From Chlorobiaceae bacterium (GTDB taxonomy: Bacteria; Bacteroidota; Chlorobiia; Chlorobiales; Chlorobiaceae): a stretch of DNA of 64,000 nt. The translations under genes were made by a program, and so were the position numbers. Positions 29,338-38,884 of this stretch are shown piece by piece. Location: assembly GCA_013334965.1 (NCBI GenBank), contig JAAXWO010000001.1, forward strand, positions 62,001-126,000. The letters run 5' to 3'. Each line of letters begins with the position of its first letter. Within the stretch, counting starts at the first letter, position 1. Under the pieces are notes generated by a model. That model searched no databases and was not told the origin of the DNA. It saw only the letters and a list, made by a program, of their open reading frames with translations.

Positions 29338-29796
29338 ATGAGTGAAAAGACACTGTCGATAAGGCACTTAAACGAGAAAATGCTTTCGTTTGAGTCGCTG
29401 CGTCAAGTTCCTGTTCCTTCGACTGGTTGGATTAAAGCCATTCGGCTTGCTCTTGGAATGTCCATGAAACAGTTGGGTGACAGGCTTTCGATCACAAAGC
29501 AAAGTATTCAAAGCATCGAAAAGAGGGAAAAGGAGGGTTCTATAACCATCAAAGCTTTGAGAGAATTGGGCGAAGCCCTTGACATGCAACTTGTCTATGG
29601 CTTTGTGCCTGTAGACGGTTCTCTCAACGCACTCATTGACAGGAAGGCTGTCGAGCTGGCTACAGAAATAGTCATGCGTACGTCGAATACCATGAAACTG
29701 GAGAACCAGGAAAATTCCAAAGAGCGAATCGCAGAAGCCGTCAGGGAGAGAGCCTACGATATCAGGAAAGAGATGCCCAAAATGCTATGGGATTAG
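29338..29796 (+). CDS. XRE-family HTH protein, 'mobile mystery protein A'
   Basis: WIKAIRLALGMSMKQLGDRLSITKQSIQSIEKREKEGSITIKALRELGEALDMQLVYGFVP; overlaps the following Fic gene. Confidence 0.88.
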   Translation: MSEKTLSIRHLNEKMLSFESLRQVPVPSTGWIKAIRLALGMSMKQLGDRLSITKQSIQSIEKREKEGSITIKALRELGEALDMQLVYGFVPVDGSLNALIDRKAVELATEIVMRTSNTMKLENQENSKERIAEAVRERAYDIRKEMPKMLWD

Positions 29797-30398
29797 ATCT
29801 TGATTATCTATCAGGCAAGACACCTCTGGATGAAGACGAAAAAGATGGGCTGCTTTTTCCGACCAAATCGACAAGGCAGGAACTGGACGAGTTCGAGCAA
29901 CAGAATATCGAACAGGCAATGTTATGGTCCATGAAACGGAATTTTAGGCAGGAGTATGTTTTTTCAGAAAAATTCATCAGGGAACTGCATCGGCGAATGT
30001 ATGGCAGGACATGGTCATGGGCCGGTGAATTCAGAAAATCCAACAAGAATATCGGTGTGGATAAGCGGGAGATAGGTGTTGAACTGCGGAAACTGTGCGA
30101 TGATGCACTATTCTGGATAAGCGGGAGCATTTATGTCCCTGATGATATAGCCGTCCGATTCAAGCATCGCCTGGTCAGTATCCATTGTTTTCCGAATGGA
30201 AATGGTCGTCACAGTCGATTGATGGCCGATATTATCATCAATAAAATATTCAGGCAGCCGGTTTTCGACTGGGGTAGGGGAGATTTGACTCATGATGGTG
30301 ACATCAGGGGAATTTACCTCAAAGCCATAAGAGCAGCAGATGCCGGTAATTACGATCTGTTGACCTCATTCGCTCGTTCAGGGATGCGTGATGGTTAG
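29787..30398 (+). CDS. Fic/DOC family protein, 'mobile mystery protein B'
   Basis: Fic motif HCFPNGNGRHSR; overlaps the upstream XRE gene by 10 bp. Confidence 0.9.
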   Translation: MGLDLDYLSGKTPLDEDEKDGLLFPTKSTRQELDEFEQQNIEQAMLWSMKRNFRQEYVFSEKFIRELHRRMYGRTWSWAGEFRKSNKNIGVDKREIGVELRKLCDDALFWISGSIYVPDDIAVRFKHRLVSIHCFPNGNGRHSRLMADIIINKIFRQPVFDWGRGDLTHDGDIRGIYLKAIRAADAGNYDLLTSFARSGMRDG

Positions 30399-30508
30399 CC
30401 TTGCGCACATTCTTTCGTAAAACCAATTGAGGATCATTTATTCGTGATCTGCTTTTTTGTGGATCTAAAAAGAGCTAAAGTAAGTTACTGACGATTTTCA
30501 ACCTGTAG

Positions 30509-31051
30509 ATGAATGAGACGATGAGAAAAGTAATGCCATACCGGGGGATGCACCCGGAGCTTCATGATTCGGTGTTTCTCGCCGATGGGGTGTATGTGAT
30601 CGGGGACGTTAAGATAGGCGCTCATTCCAGCGTCTGGTTCAACGCGGTGGTCAGGGGCGACGTGTGCCCGATCAGGATCGGGGAGAAGACCAGCGTGCAG
30701 GATAATGTGACCCTGCATGTGACGCACGATACCGGGCCGCTTGAGATCGGCAGCAACGTGACCATCGGTCATGGGGCCGTGCTGCACGCCTGTACGGTCG
30801 AGGACAATGTGCTGGTCGGCATGGGGGCGATCCTTCTGGATCACTGTGTGGTCGAGCCGTGGTCGATCGTGGCAGCGGGAGCGATGGTGAAGCAGGGGTT
30901 CAGGGTGCCTTCGGGAATGCTTGTCGCCGGGGTGCCTGCGAAGGTGATCCGCCCGATCACCGAGGAAGAGCGGGCCAATATCGCTGAGTCTCCGGAAAAT
31001 TACGTGCGATATGTCGCCCATTATCGTCAGGACGGATACGAAGGCCGATGA
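30509..31051 (+). CDS. Gamma carbonic anhydrase-family (left-handed beta-helix) protein
   Basis: Hexapeptide repeats; NVTLHVTHD, IGHGAVLHAC His ligands. Confidence 0.9.
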   Translation: MNETMRKVMPYRGMHPELHDSVFLADGVYVIGDVKIGAHSSVWFNAVVRGDVCPIRIGEKTSVQDNVTLHVTHDTGPLEIGSNVTIGHGAVLHACTVEDNVLVGMGAILLDHCVVEPWSIVAAGAMVKQGFRVPSGMLVAGVPAKVIRPITEEERANIAESPENYVRYVAHYRQDGYEGR

Positions 31052-31176
31052 ACTTTTTGCCCGGCTGGATTTGTGATCATTTCACTACATTACCTCTGAA
31101 TTTGTGAGGGCATATCAGGAGTGAACATTAGGCCCGGAAGGCATCGGTTTTCTTCATTTGAAACATTTATTCTCTC

Positions 31177-32376
31177 ATGGCGCAAAAAGAGGTGGTCATT
31201 GTCGGAGGTGGCATCAGCGGTCTCAGCATGGCGTTCTACTGTTCGCAGGCCGGACTGAAAACCACATTGATCGAAAAGGACAAGACGGTCGGAGGCTCGT
31301 TCGCTTCCCATCAGTATTCGAGCAACGGCGACAGCTTCTGGCTGGAAATGGGTGCCCACACCTGTTACAGCTCCTACCAGAACCTGCTCGGCATTGTAGA
31401 AACCTGCGGGATCGCCGATACGATCATTCCTCGCGAAAAAGTGCCATTCTCCCTTCTGAAGAACGGTGAGGTGAAATCGATCATGGCCGGTCTCGACCTG
31501 TTCGAGCTGGTTCGCTCGGTGCCGAACCTGTTTTTCCTTAAAAAGGATAACCAGACGGTTCGCTCCTACTACTCGAAAATCGTGGGTGAGAAGAACTACC
31601 GCAACACGGTGAGCCATTTCTTCAACGCGGTTCCCTCTCAGCTTACTGACGATTTCCCTGCCGACATGATGTTCAAGAGCCGTCCGAAACGGAAGGATGT
31701 GCTGAAGAACTACACGTTCAAGGGCGGATTGCAGAGCGTGGCCCATACCATCGCCGCCCTCAAGGGTATCGATGTGCGGGCGGGTGCTGCTGCCGAACTG
31801 GTAACGAACACCGGAGGCAAATATGTCGTCAGGACGACGGACGGCCAGGATTATTCCGGCGATGTGCTCGTACTGGCCATGCCATCGGACCCGGCGGCCA
31901 AGCTGCTGCAGAATGTGAACCAGGCGGTTGCGTACCATCTCACGAAGCTGAAGTATGCCGATGTCGATTCGGTCGGCGTGGTGGTCAGGAAGGGGAGCAT
32001 CTCGCTCAAGCCGCTGGCGGCCATCATCTCCCCCAACGATATTTTCTATTCGATGGTGTCGAGGGATACGGTCAAGGACGACAACTTCAGGGGATTCGCC
32101 TTCCATTTCCGTCCAGGTATCGACGACAATACGAAGTTCAAGAGGATCACCGAGGTGCTCGGCGTCGGCATGCCGAAGATCGAGCATACCTTCACCAAAC
32201 AGAACGTCGTTCCGTCACTTCGACAGGGACACCGTGAGTGGGCCAAAAAAGCGGACGACCTGCTCGGCGGGGCACGTAACCTGTTCCTGACCGGCAACTA
32301 CTTCGGCGGCATGGCCATCGAGGATTGCGTCAGCAGGTCGCGTGAAGAGTTCGACCGCCTGGCAGGCATGCGCTGA
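31177..32376 (+). CDS. FAD-dependent oxidoreductase (protoporphyrinogen oxidase-like)
   Basis: VVIVGGGISGLSMAFYCSQAGLKTTLIEKDKTVGG; C-terminal LFLTGNYFGGMAIEDCV. Confidence 0.83.
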   Translation: MAQKEVVIVGGGISGLSMAFYCSQAGLKTTLIEKDKTVGGSFASHQYSSNGDSFWLEMGAHTCYSSYQNLLGIVETCGIADTIIPREKVPFSLLKNGEVKSIMAGLDLFELVRSVPNLFFLKKDNQTVRSYYSKIVGEKNYRNTVSHFFNAVPSQLTDDFPADMMFKSRPKRKDVLKNYTFKGGLQSVAHTIAALKGIDVRAGAAAELVTNTGGKYVVRTTDGQDYSGDVLVLAMPSDPAAKLLQNVNQAVAYHLTKLKYADVDSVGVVVRKGSISLKPLAAIISPNDIFYSMVSRDTVKDDNFRGFAFHFRPGIDDNTKFKRITEVLGVGMPKIEHTFTKQNVVPSLRQGHREWAKKADDLLGGARNLFLTGNYFGGMAIEDCVSRSREEFDRLAGMR

Positions 32377-32400
32377 CCGGTTTCCCGGCCGCTTTTTATG

Positions 32401-32431
32401 ACGTCCCGGAAGGCCACTCCTTTCGGGACGT
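32401..32431. terminator. Hairpin, probable terminator downstream of the FAD oxidoreductase
   Basis: ACGTCCCGGAAGG-CCACT-CCTTTCGGGACGT (one mismatch) followed by TTTCC. Confidence 0.65.
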
Positions 32432-32514
32432 TTCCGTTTGCACTCCCCCTCCTTCGTCGTACCTTTAAGGAAGACAGCTCCAGAACCCTGGTGCAAAACC
32501 TTCAACTGAAAACG

Positions 32515-33570
32515 ATGAACGGAGCCCTCCTTCCCGAACTCTGGATCATGCCTGCGGTCGTTGCAATGATCGCGCTGCTGCTCTACCTGTTCGGCAACTC
32601 ACTGCTCAAAAGCTATCTCGACCGCATACGCAGGTCGATCATTGGCAGCGGCGTCCCGCTGGGCCTGCTGGTGCTGCCGATCAGGCTGCTGTTTCTCCTG
32701 ATAGCTGTCGCCGGCATCGTTCATTACGTCAGGGTATCCGCCGAGCTGAAGGAGCTGATGATCCATGTCCTTTCGATCGCTTCGATAGTCGGGGTCGCAT
32801 GGTTCATCCTCAGGATGTTCGCCGTCGTGGAGGGGGTGATCCAGCAGCGCTACAAAGAGGCGGACAAGGGCAACATCGAAGCGCGGCGGGTGGCAACCAA
32901 CGTGAGCCTCGTCAGGAAGATCATGAACGTGCTGGTCATCGTGCTGGCCGTTTCGGGGGTGCTGATGACCTTCGATACGGTCCGTCAGATCGGCGTGAGC
33001 ATCCTCGCGTCGGCCGGACTTGCCGGTATCGTGATCGGTTTCGCCGCCCAGCGCAGCCTGCAGACCCTGATTGCAGGAATCCAGATCGCCATTGCCCAGC
33101 CCGTCAGGCTGGACGATATCGTCGTGGTCGAAAACGAAACCGGAAAGGTTGAGGAGATCACGCTGACCTATGTCGTGGTTTGCCTCTGGGACCAGCGGCA
33201 CATCATCGTACCCATCACCTGGTTTATCGACAAACCCTTCCAGAACCTCACGCGCTCATCTTTTGAGCTGACCGGCGCGGTCTTGTTCAACGTGAGCTAC
33301 AGCGCGCCGATCGAACTTATCCGCACGGAGCTTGAAAAGATCATATCCTCAAGCCCGCTCTGGGACAAGCGCCTGGTCCGGCTCGAAGTGACCAATGCGG
33401 CTGTCGGGTTCGTCGAGCTGCGGGCGCTGGTCAGCGCGGCAAGTCCGGCAGACCTCTGGGCGCTTCGATGCTACGTCAGGGAGTCGATGATAGGGTACCT
33501 TCGAACACTCGGCAAAGAGATATTCCCGGAACTGACGTCGCAGGCTCCGGCCAGGGACGGCACTCCATGA
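32515..33570 (+). CDS. MscS-family mechanosensitive ion channel
   Basis: ILASAGLAGIVIGFAAQRSLQTLIAGIQIAIAQPVRLDDIV; ATG at 32515 preferred because the hairpin overlaps the 32398 start. Confidence 0.88.
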   Translation: MNGALLPELWIMPAVVAMIALLLYLFGNSLLKSYLDRIRRSIIGSGVPLGLLVLPIRLLFLLIAVAGIVHYVRVSAELKELMIHVLSIASIVGVAWFILRMFAVVEGVIQQRYKEADKGNIEARRVATNVSLVRKIMNVLVIVLAVSGVLMTFDTVRQIGVSILASAGLAGIVIGFAAQRSLQTLIAGIQIAIAQPVRLDDIVVVENETGKVEEITLTYVVVCLWDQRHIIVPITWFIDKPFQNLTRSSFELTGAVLFNVSYSAPIELIRTELEKIISSSPLWDKRLVRLEVTNAAVGFVELRALVSAASPADLWALRCYVRESMIGYLRTLGKEIFPELTSQAPARDGTP

Positions 33571-33606
33571 TGGTGAGCAACCCTTAAGGGAAGAGGAGTC
33601 GCTTCA

Positions 33607-34842
33607 ATGGGAGATACGAGGCGAGAGCCGGGAGGCCGTTCCGATAAAGGCGGTGCTGACATAGGGCTGAAGCAGATTCCTGTCGGCGTCTGGGTGCTTG
33701 GTGTCGTCAGTATGCTGATGGACATCTCATCCGAGATGATTCACAGCTTGCTGCCGATGTTCATGGTGACGACCCTTGGAGCCAGCGCCCTTGCGCTCGG
33801 CCTGATCGAGGGACTCGCTGAATCGACTGCGCTCATCGTCAAGGTATTTTCCGGGGTACTCAGCGACTATCTGGGAAAACGAAAGTGGCTCGCGGTGTTC
33901 GGGTATGCCCTTGGCGCGATGACCAAACCGCTTTTCGCCATTGCTCCAGGGATCGGCACCGTGCTGGCTGCCCGCCTGCTCGACAGGGTCGGCAAAGGGG
34001 TGCGCGGCGCACCCCGCGATGCGCTGGTCGCCGACATCGTACCTCCGGAGATGCGCGGCGCCGCCTTCGGCCTTCGTCAGTCTCTCGATACCGTCGGGGC
34101 CTTTATCGGCCCGCTCCTTGGCGCCGGGCTGATGATACTCTGGGCCAACGATTTCCGGAGTGTCTTCTGGATAGCGGTCATTCCGGGCATCGCGTCGGCA
34201 TCCCTGCTTGTTTTCGGCCTCCGCGAACCTGCGCACCCCGACGAAACAAAGCGGGTGAATCCGATACGTAGGGAGAACATTCGTCGGATGGGTCCTGCCT
34301 ACTGGTGGGTGGTCGGGCTCGGTGCGGCATTTACCCTCGCACGTTTCAGCGAGGCCTTTCTTGTGCTGCGCGCACGTCAGGCTGGCGTCGCAATCGCGAT
34401 GGTGCCGCTCATCATGGTGGCCATGAACATCATCTACTCCCTTTCGGCCTATCCCTTCGGAAAACTGTCGGATCGCATGAACCACTCCAGCCTGCTGGGA
34501 ATCGGGCTCGTCGTGCTGATCGCGGCCGACCTGGTGCTTGCGCTTGATGGCGGGTGGGGCACCATGCTTGCTGGCGTGGCACTCTGGGGAGTGCACCTCG
34601 GCATTACCCAGGGACTGCTTGCGACGATGGTTGCCGACACGGCGCCTGCCGACCTGAGAGGCACGGCATTCGGATTCTTCAACCTGGTCAGCGGCCTTGC
34701 CATGCTCCTTGCAAGCGCCTTGGCAGGCTTTCTCTGGCAGGAGTACGGCGCTTCGACGACCTTTCATGCGGGTGCGGCCTTCTGCGTGCTCACCCTGGCC
34801 GGGCTTGCTGTGAAGCCGGGGAGTGCTGCTGACCGGCACTAA
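33607..34842 (+). CDS. MFS transporter
   Basis: About 12 hydrophobic segments; GKRKWLAVFGYALGAMTKPLFA and DRVGKGVRGAPRDAL. Confidence 0.88.
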   Translation: MGDTRREPGGRSDKGGADIGLKQIPVGVWVLGVVSMLMDISSEMIHSLLPMFMVTTLGASALALGLIEGLAESTALIVKVFSGVLSDYLGKRKWLAVFGYALGAMTKPLFAIAPGIGTVLAARLLDRVGKGVRGAPRDALVADIVPPEMRGAAFGLRQSLDTVGAFIGPLLGAGLMILWANDFRSVFWIAVIPGIASASLLVFGLREPAHPDETKRVNPIRRENIRRMGPAYWWVVGLGAAFTLARFSEAFLVLRARQAGVAIAMVPLIMVAMNIIYSLSAYPFGKLSDRMNHSSLLGIGLVVLIAADLVLALDGGWGTMLAGVALWGVHLGITQGLLATMVADTAPADLRGTAFGFFNLVSGLAMLLASALAGFLWQEYGASTTFHAGAAFCVLTLAGLAVKPGSAADRH

Positions 34843-34991
34843 AACGGAGCAATGATATTTTGCCTTGTGTATCGTAACGCAAAAGATGCTATCTTTGCGC
34901 CATGTTTTTTTAAGATGGGCAGGCCTTTCGTGAACAGAGCAGGTCAGATGCGCAGGCTTCCCGAATTTATTATTGAACAAGAAGGAGAGTT

Positions 34992-35420
34992 ATGGCAAAG
35001 GTAAAATCAGGAGATATCGTCAAGGTTCATTACACCGGCACCTTCGACGACGGAACCGTGTTCGACACGTCGGCTGATCGCGAGCCCCTGGAGTTCACCG
35101 TCGGAGCCGGCCAGGTTATCGCAGGCTTCGACCTGGCGATGATGGACATGGAACCGGGTGAAAAGAAGGTCGTCAACATTCCCGCCGATCAGGCATACGG
35201 CCCCCGCAGCGAAGAGCTCGTGGCAGAGATCGGCCGCGACAGGCTTCCCCCAGACCTTCAGATTGAAATCGGCCAGCAGCTTCAGGTCGGCCTTGCCGAT
35301 GGCGAACAGGCTGTGGTGCTGATCGTCGATGCCACCGAAACCACCGTCACGCTCGACGCGAACCACCCGATGGCAGGATTCGATCTGAACTTCGACCTGG
35401 AACTGGTTGAGATCGTTTGA
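34992..35420 (+). CDS. FKBP-type peptidyl-prolyl isomerase (SlyD-like)
   Basis: VKVHYTGTFDDGTVFDTS, DANHPMAGFDLNFDLELVEI. Confidence 0.94.
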   Translation: MAKVKSGDIVKVHYTGTFDDGTVFDTSADREPLEFTVGAGQVIAGFDLAMMDMEPGEKKVVNIPADQAYGPRSEELVAEIGRDRLPPDLQIEIGQQLQVGLADGEQAVVLIVDATETTVTLDANHPMAGFDLNFDLELVEIV

Positions 35421-35442
35421 ACTACTGGATTTGATCTTTTTT

Positions 35443-35467
35443 CAAAGGCGCCTTCGTGGCGCCTTTG
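35443..35467. terminator. Hairpin terminator after the FKBP gene
   Basis: CAAAGGCGCC-TTCGT-GGCGCCTTTG, 10-bp perfect stem. Confidence 0.75.
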
Positions 35468-35559
35468 CTGTTTATTGTCAGAATACGGACTAAATCTCGC
35501 GTTCAGCAAAATGCTGTAATGATGTTCATGTAAATCGTTCTTGTTTTCTGGCGGTGATT

Positions 35560-35574
35560 GTGTATATTATACAC
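35560..35574. promoter_or_regulatory. Perfect inverted repeat in the promoter region of the type I RM operon
   Basis: GTGTAT-ATT-ATACAC, 28 bp before the GTG start at 35602. Confidence 0.5.
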
Positions 35575-35601
35575 GAATGACATTTCTGTAATATTAGAGG
35601 A

Positions 35602-36192
35602 GTGCTGTTGAGGGTAATGGTAAGAGAAATAGCGTCAGTTCAGACGGGATACTCTTTCAGGGTGCGTCTTGAGTCTGACTCGTCGGGCAATGTGGCTGTC
35701 ATCCAGATGAAAGACCTGCGTGATGACCATACGGTTGATTGCAACGATCTGGTGAGAGTCGATATGAAGGAGCTTAAAGAGCATCATTTTGTACGCAATG
35801 GGGATTTGGTGCTGAGGACACGAGGATTGGTTACAACATCGGCGATACTTCTTGAAGCGCCTGAGAATGTCGTTGTTTCGGCCCCTTTATTGAGAATCAG
35901 AATCAGCCAACCCGACAAGGTGTTGCCTGAGTACCTGAACTGGTACATCAATCAGCGGGAAGCTCAGGCATTCCTCGATAGCAGGGCGATAGGAACAGCA
36001 CAAAAGATGATTGGCAAGGAGGCGATAGATGATCTTGAGGTTATCCTGCCAGGCATTGAGCGGCAAAGATGTATCGTGGAAATGGCGTTATTGTCGGCTC
36101 GTGAGCAGTGCCTGCTTCAGGAGCTTGCTGAAAAACGGGGTCAGTATAGTTCAATAGTACTTATGGAGTTAGCTAAAGGAGAACAAGAATGA
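35602..36192 (+). CDS. Half-size HsdS-like specificity protein (single TRD plus conserved region)
   Basis: IQMKDLRDDH, NGDLVLRTRG, SAPLLRIRI...PEYLNWYIN, LPGIERQRCIVE; overlaps the hsdM start by 4 bp. Confidence 0.78.
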   Translation: MLLRVMVREIASVQTGYSFRVRLESDSSGNVAVIQMKDLRDDHTVDCNDLVRVDMKELKEHHFVRNGDLVLRTRGLVTTSAILLEAPENVVVSAPLLRIRISQPDKVLPEYLNWYINQREAQAFLDSRAIGTAQKMIGKEAIDDLEVILPGIERQRCIVEMALLSAREQCLLQELAEKRGQYSSIVLMELAKGEQE

Positions 36193-37757
36193 GCGGTTTA
36201 ATCGACCAGAAAAATATCAATAACGCCGCATGGTCTGCATGTGACACCTTCAGGGGGGTAGTCGATCCGGCTCAGTACAAGGACTACATCCTGGTGATGC
36301 TGTTTCTGAAATACATCTCCGATGTCTGGCAGGATCATTATGAGGAGTACCGGAAGCTGTATGGGGATGATGATGAACGTATTCGCCGAAAGCTTGAGCG
36401 CGAAAGGTTTGTCCTTCCTGTGGTTACGCTGACGGAAAAGAGTGCGGAGACAGGCGCGATTACGGTACTCGATACGTTTGAGGCCACCTATTACAGCCTT
36501 TATGAACGAAGGTCGACACCTAACATCGGTGAGCTGATCAATATCGTACTCGATCACATCGAAGAAAAAAACAAGGCCAAGCTCGAAGGGGTTTTCCGCA
36601 ATATCGATTTCAACAGCGAATCAAATCTCGGAAAAACCAAGGATCGTAACCGGCGCCTGAAGCAGTTGCTTGAGGATTTTCATAAAGCTGAACTCGATTT
36701 GCGTCCAAGTCGCGTTTCCGAAGATGTTATCGGCAATACCTACATCTACCTGATCGAACGATTCGCTTCGGATTCGGGCAAGAAGGCAGGAGAGTTCTTT
36801 ACCCCGTTCAAGGTGAGTGAACTGGTGGCAAAACTCGCAGGTCCGAAATCAGGTGATCGAATTTGTGATCCTGCCTGCGGTTCGGGTGGTTTGCTGATCA
36901 AGGCGGCAAAAGAGGTGGGTGACAGGAATTTCGCTCTCTTCGGGCAGGAGTCAAACGGAAGTACCTGGGCGCTGTGTCGCATGAATATGTTCCTGCACAG
37001 TTTCGATAGCGCCAGAATTGAGTGGTGCGATACCCTGAACAGCCCCTTACTGGTGGAGAACGACCGCCTGATGAAATTCAACTGTGTCGTTGCAAATCCG
37101 CCGTTTTCTCTCGATAAATGGGGTGCCGAACATGCCGAGGATGACCGGTATAACCGCTACTGGCGGGGTGTACCTCCGAAAAGCAAGGGTGACTGGGCGT
37201 TCATCAGCCATATGATTGAAACTGCCCTTGAAAAGGCGGGGCGCGTGGCTGTCGTTGTGCCGCATGGTGTTCTGTTCAGGGGTAGCGCAGAAGGGCGTAT
37301 CCGCCAGAAAATGATTGAGGATAACCTTCTCGATGCCGTGATCGGATTGCCGGGGAACCTGTTCCAGACAACGAATATTCCCGTGGCGATCCTCGTATTC
37401 GACCGTTCGCGTGAAAAAGGCGGTTCGCGTGAGGATTGTAGGGATGTCCTGTTTGTCGATGCGAGCCGGGAGTTTGTATCCAGCAAAAACCAGAACACGC
37501 TTTCAGACGAGCATATCGCGAAAATCATGCAGACCTTCAGGGATAGACGGGATGTCTACAGATTTGCCCATCTGGCGGATGTAGCCGAGATCAGCGAAAA
37601 CGATTTCAACCTCAATATCCCCCGTTACGTCGATACCTACGAGGAGGAAGAGGAGATCGACATCGATGCCGTACAGCGGGAGATCGAACAGCTCGAAAAA
37701 GAGCTGGTTGAAGTTCGGGCGAAAATGGCAGAGAAGCTGAAGGAGATTCAGCGATGA
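36189..37757 (+). CDS. hsdM: Type I restriction-modification methyltransferase subunit HsdM
   Basis: GEFFTPFKVSELVAKL, DPACGSGGLLI, VANPPFSLDKW (NPPF). Confidence 0.96.
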   Translation: MSGLIDQKNINNAAWSACDTFRGVVDPAQYKDYILVMLFLKYISDVWQDHYEEYRKLYGDDDERIRRKLERERFVLPVVTLTEKSAETGAITVLDTFEATYYSLYERRSTPNIGELINIVLDHIEEKNKAKLEGVFRNIDFNSESNLGKTKDRNRRLKQLLEDFHKAELDLRPSRVSEDVIGNTYIYLIERFASDSGKKAGEFFTPFKVSELVAKLAGPKSGDRICDPACGSGGLLIKAAKEVGDRNFALFGQESNGSTWALCRMNMFLHSFDSARIEWCDTLNSPLLVENDRLMKFNCVVANPPFSLDKWGAEHAEDDRYNRYWRGVPPKSKGDWAFISHMIETALEKAGRVAVVVPHGVLFRGSAEGRIRQKMIEDNLLDAVIGLPGNLFQTTNIPVAILVFDRSREKGGSREDCRDVLFVDASREFVSSKNQNTLSDEHIAKIMQTFRDRRDVYRFAHLADVAEISENDFNLNIPRYVDTYEEEEEIDIDAVQREIEQLEKELVEVRAKMAEKLKEIQR

Positions 37758-38884
37758 TTGTCCCTTTAGACTGGAACGAAACAACTTTAGGCGAGTTCGT
37801 GTCTTTGCAACGAGGATATGACCTTCCGGATCATAATCGGGAAAATGGAGAAATTCCAGTTGTTGGAGGAGGCGGCCCAAATGGTTACCATTCCGAAGCA
37901 AAAGCTATTGGTCCTGGAGTTGTTATTGGTCGGAGTGGTGCAGGTTTTGGAACAGCATTCTACGTAAAAGAGAATTACTGGCCACACAATACGGGGCTAT
38001 TTGTGACCGATTTCAAGGGTAATGATCCACTATTTGTATTTCATTTTTTAAATGCATTTGATTTTTCCTCTTACAACTCGGGTGGGGCTCAGCCATCCTT
38101 AAATCGGAATTATATTTACCCCATTTCAATATCCTATCCTTTCCTCTCCGAGCAAAAAGCGATTTCCGATTTACTTTCTACTTGGGATGAGGCTATCGAG
38201 AACACTGAACGACTGATTCGGGCGAAGGAACAGCGGTTTAATGGACTGTTGTGTGAGTTAATGTCAGAACAACGAAATAGACAGAGAGAGACGAGATGGA
38301 AAAAGGTGAGAATTGGATCATTTCTGACTGAGAGTCGGATTCCAGATCGTGTTAATGACCCCAAGAAGCGACTAAGTGTAAGGCTGCATTTGAAGGGCGT
38401 TGAGGTTCGAGAATATCGAGGAACTGAGGCTGATGGAGCAACTGCATATTTTATCCGTAAGGCAGGTCAGTTTATCTACGGTAAACAAAATGTGTTTAGA
38501 GGGGCTTTAGGCATAGTACCCCTTGAATTAGATGGCTATAGCTCAACTCAAGACATACCGACGTTCGATATAGCTGATCACGTCAATAAGAATTGGCTTC
38601 AGTTTCTCTTTTCAGATCCAAACTTTTATAAAAAATTAGAGCTATATGCGAGTGGGTCGGGTTCAAAGCGACTTCATCCGAAAGAGCTTTTCAGAGTAAC
38701 AGTTACATTGCCACCACTTGAAGCCCAGCATAAAATTAACGATACACTATCTTCAGCCCAGCACGAAATCGACCTACTGAAACAGCTTGCAGAAAAATAT
38801 AAAACCCAGAAGCGTGGTCTGATGCAGAAGATGCTGACTGGGGAGTGGCGTGTGAAGCCGGATGTGGTGAAAAGTTATGAGTGA
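37754..38884 (+). CDS. hsdS: Type I restriction-modification specificity subunit HsdS
   Basis: Two TRD-like halves separated by FLSEQKAISDLLSTWDEAIENTERLI; C-terminal LPPLEAQHKI...KRGLMQKMLTGEWRV. Confidence 0.92.
   Translation: MIVPLDWNETTLGEFVSLQRGYDLPDHNRENGEIPVVGGGGPNGYHSEAKAIGPGVVIGRSGAGFGTAFYVKENYWPHNTGLFVTDFKGNDPLFVFHFLNAFDFSSYNSGGAQPSLNRNYIYPISISYPFLSEQKAISDLLSTWDEAIENTERLIRAKEQRFNGLLCELMSEQRNRQRETRWKKVRIGSFLTESRIPDRVNDPKKRLSVRLHLKGVEVREYRGTEADGATAYFIRKAGQFIYGKQNVFRGALGIVPLELDGYSSTQDIPTFDIADHVNKNWLQFLFSDPNFYKKLELYASGSGSKRLHPKELFRVTVTLPPLEAQHKINDTLSSAQHEIDLLKQLAEKYKTQKRGLMQKMLTGEWRVKPDVVKSYE

Noticed and set aside
31090-32187. 365-aa minus-strand ORF
   Set aside because: Antisense to the FAD oxidoreductase; no domain signal.
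33727-34980. 417-aa minus-strand ORF
   Set aside because: Antisense to the MFS transporter; His/Arg/Gln-rich shadow translation.
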